This document shows, piece by piece, positions 32,987 through 42,054 of a DNA stretch of 64,000 nucleotides. The notes beneath the pieces are model-generated. The model was not told the DNA's origin. It was given only the letters and a program-made list of their open reading frames with translations, and did not search any database. This DNA comes from Cyclobacteriaceae bacterium. GTDB lineage: Bacteria > Bacteroidota > Bacteroidia > Cytophagales > Cyclobacteriaceae. Within the stretch, counting starts at the first letter, position 1; each line of letters opens with the position of its first letter. Both the position numbers and the translations under genes were made by a program. The DNA lies in assembly GCA_019638395.1 (NCBI GenBank), contig JAHBTX010000002.1, forward strand, positions 894,507 to 958,506, written 5' to 3'.

Positions 32987-34927
32987 ATGATCAGGTATTT
33001 GATTTTAGTCTTGCTACCATTTATATGGTTTACAGCCGAAAGCCAGATAACATTAAATGGCCGCGTGGTAAACGCCTCGGGCAAGCCGTTGCCGCAAGCT
33101 AAAATTCAGGCTTTATACTTGCCGCTTGAAGCATACACGAACAGTTATGGAGTATTTGAACTGGGTGGTTTGCCATCCGGGCATGTGGAGATAAAAGTTA
33201 CATGCCCGGGTTATGCGTTTGTAACCTTAAAGGTAAATCTTAAGAATGCGATTAACACCTTAACTATAAAACTGGAGGAAGAACTACTACCGGTGTTAAG
33301 CCCTTTGTATGAAGAATTAAATCATTACAGAGAAAAAGTATTTGTAGTAACAGATAAACCCTATTACTATCCGGGTGAGGTTATTTGGCTGAAGGCATTT
33401 CTTAATTACGCAGACTTATCCAAAAGAGATTCGTTAAGCAGAGTAGTATATGTTGAGTTATTGGATTTTAATTCGCAACGCAAAATCCGACAGGTGCTTT
33501 CATTAGATAGCGGGCGTTTAGCCGGAAGTATCTTGTTGCCCGATGAACTGCCGGCCGGTAATTATGTTATGCGTGCATACACACGCTTTATGTATAATTT
33601 TGGTGAAGATCAGTTTTTCTATAAAAGCATTCCCGTTCTTAATAACTCAGCACGGGCATTTGCTTTTTCGGAAAGCCAACTCCCACAAACTAACTTCGAT
33701 GAAGTTAAAACAATGCGCGAGGCGTATGGATTACGCCAGCAGGTAGATATTACTTTCCCCAACTTACCGGAAGGCACTTATACACTCTCGGTAACCGATA
33801 TGAACCAGGTTGCCGCCATACCCGAATTGGAACTTTCTAAATCGTGGGCGTTTGAACCTGGAATCTTAAAAACACCTCCTGTGGGTATAGATCAAATTGT
33901 TGAGAAAGGAGTTCGCTTTACCGGCAAATTTGTTTCAGAGTTTAAAACCGGAAAGCAAGTTACCTTATCACTATTTAAACAAGATATGTCCGAGGTACTG
34001 GAGTTTGTAACAGACGAAAAAGGTTGGTTTCAGGTTAATGGATTAAAGTTCTATGATTCGGTTACGTTCTTTTATAAAGCAACAAGAGGAAAGAAGAGTA
34101 ACGATTTTTACGGAAGGATTGAAATAGCTACTGAAAAAGAACCTGCGCCGGATTTAGTTGTTCCTGGTTTTTGGTTTAAAACAGAAACTGCAACCAACCC
34201 GCAGCGCATGTTAGCCGATTACCTGGCCCCACCTGAAGTTAAAATGTTACAGGAAGTAGAAGTACGCGCAAGCCGAATAGAAAGCTCGCAATACAAAGGC
34301 ATTCGCGGTGGTGCCGATAAAATAGTGAAAGCCGAAAATCTGTTAAACTTTGGAAACCTATTACTGTCGTTGCAAGGCAAAATTCCCGGACTAACCATAA
34401 ACTGCAACACATCGCCTTGCGAAGTTAGGTTTAGCCGGGCTGCAGCGGGGTCTATTAATTCCAGTACCGAGCCGCTGGTACTTATAAATGATACTCCGGT
34501 TGGCGGATCGGCTGGTACTATTTTACAAAACCTGGATATAAACATGGTAGAAAGAATTGAAGTAAGCCGGAGAATGAATGTACTCTATGGCGACCAAGGC
34601 CGCAATGGAATTATTGCTGTTTACCTGAAAGAAGGTTTTACAAGATTCTCCAAACCAGAAGAAGCAACTCCCAGTTTTGAATTAATGGGTTTTAATAAGC
34701 CATTTACTTTTATAAGTCCGGATTATGCCAACGCCAATCAGGATAATTCCGTGAGTGATTACCGATCTACCCTGTATTGGAATCCGGAACTTAAGAAAAA
34801 TGCAGATGCATACAGATGCTCTTTTTTTACAGCTGATATACCTGGCCGGTACAGAATAAGGCTGCAAGGAATTACCCACCAAAACCAACCTGTTTATTTA
34901 GAAACCACTTTAACAGTTACAAATTAG
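32987..34927 (+). CDS. exported protein with CarboxypepD_reg, MG2-like and TonB-plug domains
   Basis: A 646-residue protein from the ATG that gives a signal peptide (MIRYLILVLLPFIWFTAESQ); the frame opens 38 codons earlier. Domain order: carboxypeptidase-regulatory-like beta sandwich (about 20-100, LNGRVVNASGKPLPQA), an alpha-2-macroglobulin MG2-like region (VTDKPYYYPGEVIWLKAFL), a second extended region, then a TonB-receptor plug domain at about 465-560 (GKIPGLT, LVLINDTPVGG, IEVSRRMNVLYGDQGRNGII). No outer-membrane barrel follows. Such barrel-less plug proteins are common in Cytophagales. The function is unknown; a periplasmic or surface partner of other receptors is possible. Confidence 0.82.
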   Translation: MIRYLILVLLPFIWFTAESQITLNGRVVNASGKPLPQAKIQALYLPLEAYTNSYGVFELGGLPSGHVEIKVTCPGYAFVTLKVNLKNAINTLTIKLEEELLPVLSPLYEELNHYREKVFVVTDKPYYYPGEVIWLKAFLNYADLSKRDSLSRVVYVELLDFNSQRKIRQVLSLDSGRLAGSILLPDELPAGNYVMRAYTRFMYNFGEDQFFYKSIPVLNNSARAFAFSESQLPQTNFDEVKTMREAYGLRQQVDITFPNLPEGTYTLSVTDMNQVAAIPELELSKSWAFEPGILKTPPVGIDQIVEKGVRFTGKFVSEFKTGKQVTLSLFKQDMSEVLEFVTDEKGWFQVNGLKFYDSVTFFYKATRGKKSNDFYGRIEIATEKEPAPDLVVPGFWFKTETATNPQRMLADYLAPPEVKMLQEVEVRASRIESSQYKGIRGGADKIVKAENLLNFGNLLLSLQGKIPGLTINCNTSPCEVRFSRAAAGSINSSTEPLVLINDTPVGGSAGTILQNLDINMVERIEVSRRMNVLYGDQGRNGIIAVYLKEGFTRFSKPEEATPSFELMGFNKPFTFISPDYANANQDNSVSDYRSTLYWNPELKKNADAYRCSFFTADIPGRYRIRLQGITHQNQPVYLETTLTVTN

Positions 34928-34980
34928 AAACTTGCAATTTAAGCCTACAATAAAATCAGACTTATCGCGACTTTCAAATT

Positions 34981-36090
34981 ATGTTTCTCAAAATAAGCAA
35001 AGGCTTTTTAATTGGGTTAGTCTTACTGAGTATCGCAACCATCCTTTTTATGCAACAAAAATCTTTCGGCAAATTACCACGTGGCCAGCGCTTGCAGCGC
35101 ATCGAACAATCTACCAACTATCGCGAGGGTAGCTTTCAGAATTTACAGCCTACGCAGATGCTTGCCGAAGATGCCTCTTACTTTGGTATGATGCGCGAGT
35201 TTTTAAAAGACAAACCCGGCCGTTATCCCGATGCGCCCTTACCAACCATAAAAACAGATCTTACTACTATTCAAGGCGAACAACCTACGTTAATCTGGTT
35301 TGGTCACTCATCGTATCTGATTGTATATAAGGGCAAGCGTATTCTGGTCGATCCGGTTTTCAGCGATAGGCCCTCACCCGTTCAATATGTAGGCACAAAA
35401 TCATTTCCGGGCACCCGAATTTATGGCCCTGCCGATTTTCCCGATTTGGATTTGATTCTGATTTCGCACGATCATTACGATCACCTCGACTATAACACTA
35501 TACTAGAGTTAAAATCAAAAACAAAAAAATTTGTAGTACCATTAGGTGTAGGCGAACACCTGCAACATTGGGGTGTAGCCGGGAGCAGCATAACCGAACT
35601 GGATTGGTGGGATGGTGTTTCTCCGTATAACGGTTTGCGGATAACGTCCACACCGGCTCGCCATTTTTCTGGCCGGGGTTTTACACGAAACAAAACCTTG
35701 TGGAGTTCTTACGTTTTGGAGTTTGATTCGTATCGGATTTTTGTTGGGGGCGATTCTGGTTATGATGCGGCATTTAAAACCATTGGCGAAAAATTTGGTT
35801 CGTTCGATCTTGCCCTGTTGGAGTGTGGCCAATACGATAAGCAGTGGCCCAACATACACATGATGCCCGAAGAAACCGTACAGGCCAGTATCGATTTAAA
35901 TGCAAAAGTGCTGATGCCCGTGCATTGGGGAAAATTTGTACTGGCTAATCATGTATGGCGCGATCCGATAGAAAGGGCAACAGCCAAAGCAAAGGAGTTA
36001 AATGTAAAAACCACTACACCAATTATTGGCGAACCACTGGTTATCAACCAATCGTTTCCGGCAACCGAATGGTGGACGAATGTGAACTAA
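34981..36090 (+). CDS. MBL-fold metallo-hydrolase, NAPE-PLD-like
   Basis: A 369-residue metallo-beta-lactamase-fold hydrolase with an N-terminal membrane anchor (GFLIGLVLLSIATILFM). The metal site HDHYDHLD at about residue 162, a later Asp (GGDSGYDAAF) and a late His (MPVHWGKFVLANHVW) match the group that includes N-acyl-phosphatidylethanolamine phospholipase D and UlaG-like lactonases. The HWGKF ending favours the NAPE-PLD-like branch, so a lipid phosphodiester is a reasonable guess. It is convergent with the ABC genes, one base from the ATPase stop. Confidence 0.9.
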   Translation: MFLKISKGFLIGLVLLSIATILFMQQKSFGKLPRGQRLQRIEQSTNYREGSFQNLQPTQMLAEDASYFGMMREFLKDKPGRYPDAPLPTIKTDLTTIQGEQPTLIWFGHSSYLIVYKGKRILVDPVFSDRPSPVQYVGTKSFPGTRIYGPADFPDLDLILISHDHYDHLDYNTILELKSKTKKFVVPLGVGEHLQHWGVAGSSITELDWWDGVSPYNGLRITSTPARHFSGRGFTRNKTLWSSYVLEFDSYRIFVGGDSGYDAAFKTIGEKFGSFDLALLECGQYDKQWPNIHMMPEETVQASIDLNAKVLMPVHWGKFVLANHVWRDPIERATAKAKELNVKTTTPIIGEPLVINQSFPATEWWTNVN

Positions 36091-36091
36091 C

Positions 36092-36784
36092 TTACGCTTG
36101 AAAATATTCTTCCAACTGCACCAATAAGTCTCCACCTTCAATATCTTTTACCACCTTACCTTTTTCAAGCACCACAATACGATTACAGATTTCGGTTATG
36201 TGGTTTAAATCATGACTGGAAATAAGATAGGTAAGCGCACGAGTTTCACGCTCTTGTTGCAACAATCGCTTTAAGCGGATTTGAGACGTAGGGTCGAGAT
36301 TTTCAAAAGGCTCATCGAGAATGACCACTTGCGGGTTGCCAATAAAGGCTGCGGCAATACCAACCTTTTTCAGATTTCCCTTCGACAAACTGCCGATGTG
36401 TTTTTTCTTACCGGTAATCTCATCATTAAATAGCTCTTCAAACTTTTGCAGGAATTGTTTCAGGTCGGCTTCGCTGTATTGATGCAGCTTGCCAACAAAT
36501 TTGAAATACTCATCGGGTGTGAGGTAAGGAATCAAAAAGTTTTCATCCAAAAATGAACCTACGTAGTGTTTCCAATTGTCGTTGCCCTGTACAGCATTGC
36601 CATCAATGGTAACAGTCCCCTGGGTGGGCCGAATCAAATCGAGGATCATGCGAAACAAAGTGGTTTTGCCGGCACCATTGTTTCCTACCAATCCAAAACT
36701 TTCGCCTTTGCGGATAGTTAATTCAGCAATGTTTACTACGGGTTCGGTTCCGTATGTTTTGATTAAAGAGGAAATTGAAATCAT
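36092..36784 (-). CDS. ABC transporter ATP-binding protein
   Basis: A 230-residue ABC ATPase. Walker A (GLVGNNGAGKTTLF), the signature LSKGNLKK in place of LSGGQ, Walker B (VVILDEPFENLDP) and the switch His (LISSHDL) are all present. It lies nine bases after the DUF5687 permease gene and forms an exporter with it. The family resembles ATPases of gliding-motility, antibiotic and lipid exporters; the substrate is not predictable. It is not the missing ATPase of the FtsX permeases at the left end, which use a different subgroup. Confidence 0.93.
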   Translation of the reverse strand: MISISSLIKTYGTEPVVNIAELTIRKGESFGLVGNNGAGKTTLFRMILDLIRPTQGTVTIDGNAVQGNDNWKHYVGSFLDENFLIPYLTPDEYFKFVGKLHQYSEADLKQFLQKFEELFNDEITGKKKHIGSLSKGNLKKVGIAAAFIGNPQVVILDEPFENLDPTSQIRLKRLLQQERETRALTYLISSHDLNHITEICNRIVVLEKGKVVKDIEGGDLLVQLEEYFQA

Positions 36785-36793
36785 AATCTAAAA

Positions 36794-38266
36794 TTACTCA
36801 CCTCTGAAGCCGGCAGCAATGGAATACTTGCGGGCTTGCAATCGGTTTGTTGTAAGAGTTAATAAACGGTTTCGAAATACCAATCCTAAAATACCGGCAA
36901 CGCCAACAGCAGCAATGCCCCAGTTGGCATACCCGGCAATACTAAATGGTAGATAGAAAACATAAGGCGACACCAGAATGGGAATTCCCATTACCCATTG
37001 TGCCGCACCCACGCCTTGGTGATTCATCATGCTGCTTTTGGTAAGATCTATTTTTTTAGGATTCCACATGGCTAAGTTCATAATTACAAACACATTGATG
37101 CCGATGTTAAACAAAGCGGCAGCCAAATGTGTAAATAAAATTTTCCAACCGAAGTAAACGTAGGGAATGCTTAGTATAAAACAGATAACGGTAACACTGC
37201 ACAACAACCAGTATTTCGATTCTACTACCTGTGCCAATGATACCGGTTGTGTTAATGTAAAATCGAAATGACTGCTTTGCCAGCTAAACAAAAACTGTCC
37301 ATAGTTAATCATGAAAATGCCGGTAATAAATATGGCTACAAACAACAGGAAGCCAGGCATCTCGGTAGTGTATTTTTCATTGGTGTAAAAAAATAATCCA
37401 TACAACAAGAAGAAGGTGCTTAACATCAGCAAGCTGCGGGTGCGTTTGTTGCGCAGAATAAGCTTCAACTCCAGGTTGGCCCATTCGCCTAACATACCCA
37501 GGCTCTGTAAAATAGCCAGGTTTTGCGTGGCTTCTTTGGAGTTTTTGCGAGGTGCAAGTTCTTCCGGATACATACCCTGTAAAAAAAAGGCAAAGTTGAA
37601 ATAGTAGATTAACCCACCCAATGCCAACACACCCACTAATGAGAGTGGGTTTTGGAGTATGAATTGAAACAGCGCAGCAGAAGCGTTCGATAACCGGAAC
37701 CATTGATAATAGTCGGCCAATCCCAATAAGCCAATTGTTCCGACAAGAACAAGAAACCCGATCACGGTATCGTCTAATCCTTTTTTGAAAATCAAAACTA
37801 TGTAGTGCAGACACAAACTAATCAGGTAAATGGCAAGCAACCAGATCCAGGCCGAGCCTCCTGTGTAAGCTACGTCTGTAAATGCAAACGGGGCAAACAA
37901 AACGAGCGATAAAAAATTGAGCAGACTGAGAGCCGACTTTAGCAACAGGTAATGCACTAAGTATTTTCTGCTGATGGGTAAATGCAAATAGGGCTGCACA
38001 TCTAAAGCGGGGGTACTTTGCATGAAGTACCGTAACATAAACTCAAAGCCAAAGTAATAAAGTAATAAACTGTTTACAAAGCCCACGCTATCGGGTTGCT
38101 GAAGGCCATCGGTAATAATTTTCTCCAGAAAGAAACCCAAGGCGATGGCATAGCCAAACACCATAATGGCAATAAAGCCCAGAAAGATATTGGTGGCTAA
38201 TTCTTTTTCGAACGCTACCGAGCGCACAAATTTTTTCCAGCCGTGCGAAAGTAAGGTGGTAATCAT
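36794..38266 (-). CDS. DUF5687 family ABC permease
   Basis: A 490-residue polytopic membrane protein with about twelve hydrophobic helices, of the DUF5687 family that pairs with ABC ATPases in Bacteroidota. The ATG at 38266 is chosen because MITTLLSHGWKKFVRSVAFEKEL matches the family start, while the longer frame runs into the divergent promoter. Two hydrophobic halves are joined by a charged stretch (YPEELAPRKNSKEAT). It is the first gene of the two-gene exporter and is divergent from the TPM operon, 60 bases away. Confidence 0.85.
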   Translation of the reverse strand: MITTLLSHGWKKFVRSVAFEKELATNIFLGFIAIMVFGYAIALGFFLEKIITDGLQQPDSVGFVNSLLLYYFGFEFMLRYFMQSTPALDVQPYLHLPISRKYLVHYLLLKSALSLLNFLSLVLFAPFAFTDVAYTGGSAWIWLLAIYLISLCLHYIVLIFKKGLDDTVIGFLVLVGTIGLLGLADYYQWFRLSNASAALFQFILQNPLSLVGVLALGGLIYYFNFAFFLQGMYPEELAPRKNSKEATQNLAILQSLGMLGEWANLELKLILRNKRTRSLLMLSTFFLLYGLFFYTNEKYTTEMPGFLLFVAIFITGIFMINYGQFLFSWQSSHFDFTLTQPVSLAQVVESKYWLLCSVTVICFILSIPYVYFGWKILFTHLAAALFNIGINVFVIMNLAMWNPKKIDLTKSSMMNHQGVGAAQWVMGIPILVSPYVFYLPFSIAGYANWGIAAVGVAGILGLVFRNRLLTLTTNRLQARKYSIAAGFRGE

Positions 38267-38299
38267 CTTAGCAAAATAACAATTTGGTTTGTTTTCCGC

Positions 38300-38307
38300 T
38301 ATCTTTG
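38300..38307 (+). promoter_or_regulatory. -7 promoter element for the TPM operon
   Basis: TATCTTTG is an exact match to TAnnTTTG and ends 19 bases before the ATG. A TTTG at 38283 is closer than the usual -33 spacing. Confidence 0.5.
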
Positions 38308-38326
38308 TTTCCCTCAATACATTGCT

Positions 38327-38977
38327 ATGGCCATTCATGATCGATTTAGTCAGCAAGACCTAGAGCGCATTAAAAGCGCAGTGAAGGATGCCGAAAGTAA
38401 AATCTCGGGCGAGATTGTACCGGTGTTCGTAGAAAAGAGCAGTCATTATACGATTGCTAACTACCGGGCTGCCTTAACCGGAGCCGCGTTGGTGTTTGCC
38501 TTGATTGTACTTTTCGATCGCTACATACCCGCACTGGCTGTGTACGATCCGGTTCTCATTTTTACACTGGTAGTAATAGGTGGTTTGCTGGGTGGATTAA
38601 CTGCAAACTACGTGGCCCCTGCCAAGCGATTAATGCTCAGCCAAACCTATATGGATCAGGCAACTTTTAAGCGTGCGCAAAGTGCTTTCCTCGAAGAAGA
38701 AGTTTTCAATACCCGCCAGCGCACCGGCATCATGATCTTTATTTCATTTTTTGAACATGAAGTAATTGTAATGGCCGATAAAGGAATCAGCAAAGTGGTG
38801 GACCAGAAAGAGTGGGATGGCATGGTGAAAGTGATTATTGAAAATGTAAAGCAAGGTCATATTACAGATGGTATTGTATCAGCCATTAAGCGCTGCGGTG
38901 ATTTACTGTTGGAGAAAGGATTTGTAATAACTCCTGACGATGTAAACGAATTGAAAGACGATTTACGATTGGAATAA
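38327..38977 (+). CDS. TPM-domain membrane protein
   Basis: A 216-residue protein with a split TPM domain: an N-terminal helix (FSQQDLERIKSAVKDAESKISGEIVPVFVE), two transmembrane helices (ALTGAALVFALIVLF and DPVLIFTLVVIGGLLGGLTA), and the remaining TPM part (TGIMIFISFFEHEVIVMADKGI). There is no signal peptide, so the domain faces the cytoplasm, unlike the next two proteins. Related proteins occur with LemA, which is absent here. It is nine bases upstream of the second TPM gene. Confidence 0.85.
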   Translation: MAIHDRFSQQDLERIKSAVKDAESKISGEIVPVFVEKSSHYTIANYRAALTGAALVFALIVLFDRYIPALAVYDPVLIFTLVVIGGLLGGLTANYVAPAKRLMLSQTYMDQATFKRAQSAFLEEEVFNTRQRTGIMIFISFFEHEVIVMADKGISKVVDQKEWDGMVKVIIENVKQGHITDGIVSAIKRCGDLLLEKGFVITPDDVNELKDDLRLE

Positions 38978-38985
38978 GCGTTTAC

Positions 38986-39729
38986 ATGAGATTTAGTTTT
39001 CCCCTACTATTTATATTTCTTCTGTTGCTGATGGCAACAAGTTTTGTGGTGCAGGCACAACGTGCAGTTCCACCTCACAATGCCGTGTGGGTGCATGACG
39101 AAGCCAATGTACTTTCGGCATCTGCCAAAGCGCAGATGGAAGCTTTATTGCAAGCACATCGCGATTCAACCTCTACGCAAATTGCTGTGCTGATTGTGCC
39201 ATCGCTGGAAGGTGAAGATATTGATGGCTATGGTGTGCGCGTGTTTGAAGCGTGGAAACTGGGACAGAAAGGAAAAGATAACGGGGTATTGTTTCTGATT
39301 GCTATGCAGGAACGCCAAATGCGCATAGAAGTAGGCTATGGGTTGGAGGGTGTGCTTACCGATGCCTTGAGTAGTCGCATCAACCGCAATGAAGTAGCAC
39401 CCTATTTCAGGCAGGGAAATTATGAAGCTGGTATTCAGGCGGGTGTAGTGGCCATTATAAAAGCCGTGGCGGGTGAATACAAGAACGACAATCCAGCTCC
39501 GCGAAAGCGCGGTAAAAAATCTTCGTGGAGTACAATTATTTTCATAATCCTGCTGGTGATTTTAATGTCGCGCAAAAATAGGGGTGGTGGTGGCATGGGT
39601 GGCTATTGGACAGCCGCCATGTTAGGAAATATGTTAGGTGGTGGGCGCGGATCATCCGGTGGTTCGTGGGGTGGCGATTTTGGTGGCGGTGGGTTTTCGG
39701 GTGGTGGTGGTTCCAGCGATTCGTGGTAA
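38986..39729 (+). CDS. secreted TPM-domain protein, YgcG-like
   Basis: A 247-residue protein with a signal peptide ending VVQAQ, a TPM domain at about 30-160 (VHDEANVLSASAKAQME, MRIEVGYGLEGVLTDALSSRI), a transmembrane helix (TIIFIILLVILM) and a Gly/Ser-rich tail ending SSDSW. This is the standard YgcG layout: periplasmic TPM domain, one helix, low-complexity cytoplasmic tail. TPM proteins in plants act in photosystem II repair; the bacterial role is unsettled. It is the middle of three TPM genes. Confidence 0.9.
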   Translation: MRFSFPLLFIFLLLLMATSFVVQAQRAVPPHNAVWVHDEANVLSASAKAQMEALLQAHRDSTSTQIAVLIVPSLEGEDIDGYGVRVFEAWKLGQKGKDNGVLFLIAMQERQMRIEVGYGLEGVLTDALSSRINRNEVAPYFRQGNYEAGIQAGVVAIIKAVAGEYKNDNPAPRKRGKKSSWSTIIFIILLVILMSRKNRGGGGMGGYWTAAMLGNMLGGGRGSSGGSWGGDFGGGGFSGGGGSSDSW

Positions 39730-39750
39730 GCGTTGATTAAGAGTTAAAGC

Positions 39751-40668
39751 ATGATGCGGTTTATAGTCATATTCTTTCTGTTTGTTTCCGGATGGGTAGC
39801 AGCACAAAAGCCTGTACCCGAGTTGTGGGGTACCCGTGTGCATGACGATGCCCAGGTGATAAAGCACGAAACAATAGAAGCATTAGAGGCGCAACTAAAA
39901 GCGTACGAAGATTCCACTTCCAATCAGATTGCAATCCTCACGGTTAGTTCGCTGGATGGAGAAACCATAGAAGAATATTCCCTTCGCGTAGCCGAGAAAT
40001 GGAAGTTAGGCCAGCAAGATAAGGACAATGGCGTGCTGTTGCTGATAGCGGTTGACGATCATAAAATGCGCATTGAAGTAGGGCATGGTTTGGAAGGTGT
40101 TTTAACCGATGCGCTTTGTAATAGAATTATACGCAACGAAATGGCGCCCGCTTTTCGTAGAGCAGATTTTGATGGCGGTATCACAGCCGCTATTACTGCC
40201 ATCACAAAAGGAATTGGAGGTGAATACACCGCCAACGATACCAATGAGTTAGGCGAGCTTTCAACTACGGCTCGCATTTTAATTGGTCTCGGCATTTATG
40301 CTTTTCTGGGCATCTTCGCTTTTTTCGGATTGTTTATTAAAGGTGGTTGGGGTTGGTTTATATACTTATTCCTTACTCCCTTCTTTTCAATTTTTCCGGC
40401 ATTCGTTTTTCCGGGGCATTTGTGGTATGTGCCGGGTCTATCTTACCTGATTGGTTTTCCGATTATCAAATGGTTGGTAAACCAGACCTCATGGGGTAAA
40501 AAGCTTGCTAAGAAGTTTGAAGAAGGTGGAGGTTCTGGCTCGGGTGGTAGTTGGAGTAGTGATAGCAGTTGGGGTTCAGGAAGTTCAAGTAGCTGGAGCA
40601 GTGGCGGCAGTAGCTTTTCGGGTGGTGGCGGAAGTTTTGGTGGTGGCGGAAGTAGCGGTAGTTGGTAA
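39751..40668 (+). CDS. secreted TPM-domain protein with Ser/Gly-rich tail
   Basis: A 305-residue paralogue of the preceding protein: signal peptide (MMRFIVIFFLFVSGWVAAQ), TPM domain (VHDDAQVIKHETIEALE, MRIEVGHGLEGVLTDALCNRI), then a larger membrane part of about three helices (ILIGLGIYAFLGIFAFFGLF and following) and a Ser/Gly/Trp-rich tail ending SSGSW. Two ATGs are adjacent at the start. The low-complexity tail is encoded by short imprecise repeats around 40530-40660. It is 12 bases before the Fic gene. Confidence 0.9.
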   Translation: MMRFIVIFFLFVSGWVAAQKPVPELWGTRVHDDAQVIKHETIEALEAQLKAYEDSTSNQIAILTVSSLDGETIEEYSLRVAEKWKLGQQDKDNGVLLLIAVDDHKMRIEVGHGLEGVLTDALCNRIIRNEMAPAFRRADFDGGITAAITAITKGIGGEYTANDTNELGELSTTARILIGLGIYAFLGIFAFFGLFIKGGWGWFIYLFLTPFFSIFPAFVFPGHLWYVPGLSYLIGFPIIKWLVNQTSWGKKLAKKFEEGGGSGSGGSWSSDSSWGSGSSSSWSSGGSSFSGGGGSFGGGGSSGSW

Positions 40669-40680
40669 GATTCAATAACC

Positions 40681-42036
40681 ATGCGCTATAGCGAAAAACT
40701 GGCACGAATAAATGAATTGCAAAAAGCAATTGATGCGTATGGTGCCTTAAGTTTAGAGGTAAAAAAGAAAATCAACTACAAGTTTCGTTTAGACTGGAAT
40801 TACTATTCAAACAGAATGGAGGGGGGAACACTTACGCGAGAAGAAACACGGAGCGTAATGGTTGGTAACATTGACGTAAATGGTAAGCCAATAAAAGATG
40901 TGATGGAAATGAATGGCCATGATAAAGTTGTATTGGAAATTTTGAAGGTAGGCAGTGGCAAAACCAGAATTTCGGAGAAGAGAATAAAAGAAATCCACAA
41001 AGCCATTATGCACGAAGAAGGCACAACAAAGTTTTTGCAAATCGGGCAATGGAAAGCTACGGCCAATGAAATTATCAATTATAGACGAGAAAAAATCTCC
41101 TTCACTCCTCCTGATGAAGTTGCGGATGCTGTTCATAATTTGTTGAACAGAACCAATGCAGAACTTGATAGATATTTTGATAACAAGGAGTCACCGCATC
41201 CAATAGAAATAGCATCCAGTTTTCACATTGGTTATGTGAGCATTCATCCATTTTATGACGGGAATGGAAGATCCGCCCGCATCATTCATAATCTCATTCT
41301 TATTGCTTGCGGATTACCGCCTATTATTCTAAAGGATAGCCATAAACAATCCTACTACCAGCTTTTGGCAGATATTCAGGCTTATGGTGGAAATGCTCAA
41401 TTATTTTATTCCTTTATAGCAGATAGGGTAATTGAAAGTCAACAGGTGGTATTGGATGCGATAGCAGGCAAAGAAATTGATGAACCAGATGATTTGGACA
41501 AAAGAATAGAACTATTAAAAAAGCAACTTATCAATCCGGACGTAGTAACGGAATCCAAATCGCTCTACGCAACAAATAGGGTGCTGAAGGAAAGTGTTTT
41601 CCCGTTGCTTCAGAACCTGGAAAGTAAACTGGATAAGATTACAGACCTTTTCAATTCAAAAGAAAGAGTAATTCAATATACTGAACAGGAAAATTATCGG
41701 GAGTTGGGTACAACTGAAAGTGATTGGGAAACATTCTATAAATGGGTCGATAAACGCACACCCAACTCTGCAGAGGTCGATCCAAAAGGCGTTAACTCAT
41801 TTTCGTATAGGTATCAATTAAAAGGTTTTAAGAAATCACTGGAACTGCAATATTTACCAATTCACTTTGATTTTCAGTTCAGAGAATTTGATTTTACATT
41901 TAGTCACAATAATTCTTTCTTGATTAGAAGATTTGGATACAATCAAACAATAGATAGCCGCCTTGCTAATGAAATCGTAAAAGAAGTTATTGATAAAGTA
42001 CTAAGTCAGATAGCTGAAGCCAGCAATCTAAAATGA
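40681..42036 (+). CDS. Fic family protein with N-terminal autoinhibitory motif
   Basis: A 451-residue Fic-domain protein. The catalytic motif HPFYDGNGRSARIIHN at about residue 188 is complete, so it should transfer AMP (or a related group) to a hydroxyl of a target protein. The segment SNRMEG at about residue 42 fits the inhibitory motif (S/T)xxxE(G/N), which places it among class II Fics that carry their own inhibition helix. The C-terminal 200 residues are a separate, unrecognised part. It follows the TPM genes closely but the family and codon style differ, so co-function is not implied. Confidence 0.92.
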   Translation: MRYSEKLARINELQKAIDAYGALSLEVKKKINYKFRLDWNYYSNRMEGGTLTREETRSVMVGNIDVNGKPIKDVMEMNGHDKVVLEILKVGSGKTRISEKRIKEIHKAIMHEEGTTKFLQIGQWKATANEIINYRREKISFTPPDEVADAVHNLLNRTNAELDRYFDNKESPHPIEIASSFHIGYVSIHPFYDGNGRSARIIHNLILIACGLPPIILKDSHKQSYYQLLADIQAYGGNAQLFYSFIADRVIESQQVVLDAIAGKEIDEPDDLDKRIELLKKQLINPDVVTESKSLYATNRVLKESVFPLLQNLESKLDKITDLFNSKERVIQYTEQENYRELGTTESDWETFYKWVDKRTPNSAEVDPKGVNSFSYRYQLKGFKKSLELQYLPIHFDFQFREFDFTFSHNNSFLIRRFGYNQTIDSRLANEIVKEVIDKVLSQIAEASNLK

Positions 42037-42054
42037 GTTGAAATTGCCCTTCAC

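Noticed and set aside
37377-37814. Reverse frame of 145 codons
   Set aside because: Same strand but a different frame from the DUF5687 permease, which has continuous membrane helices across this stretch.
36092-38266. The ABC ATPase here as the missing partner of the FtsX permeases at the left end
   Set aside because: It is coupled to its own DUF5687 permease and lacks the MacB/LolD-type features expected for FtsX partners.
40530-40666. DNA tandem repeat as an independent element
   Set aside because: It is the coding sequence of the Ser/Gly-rich tail of the third TPM protein, kept in frame to its stop.
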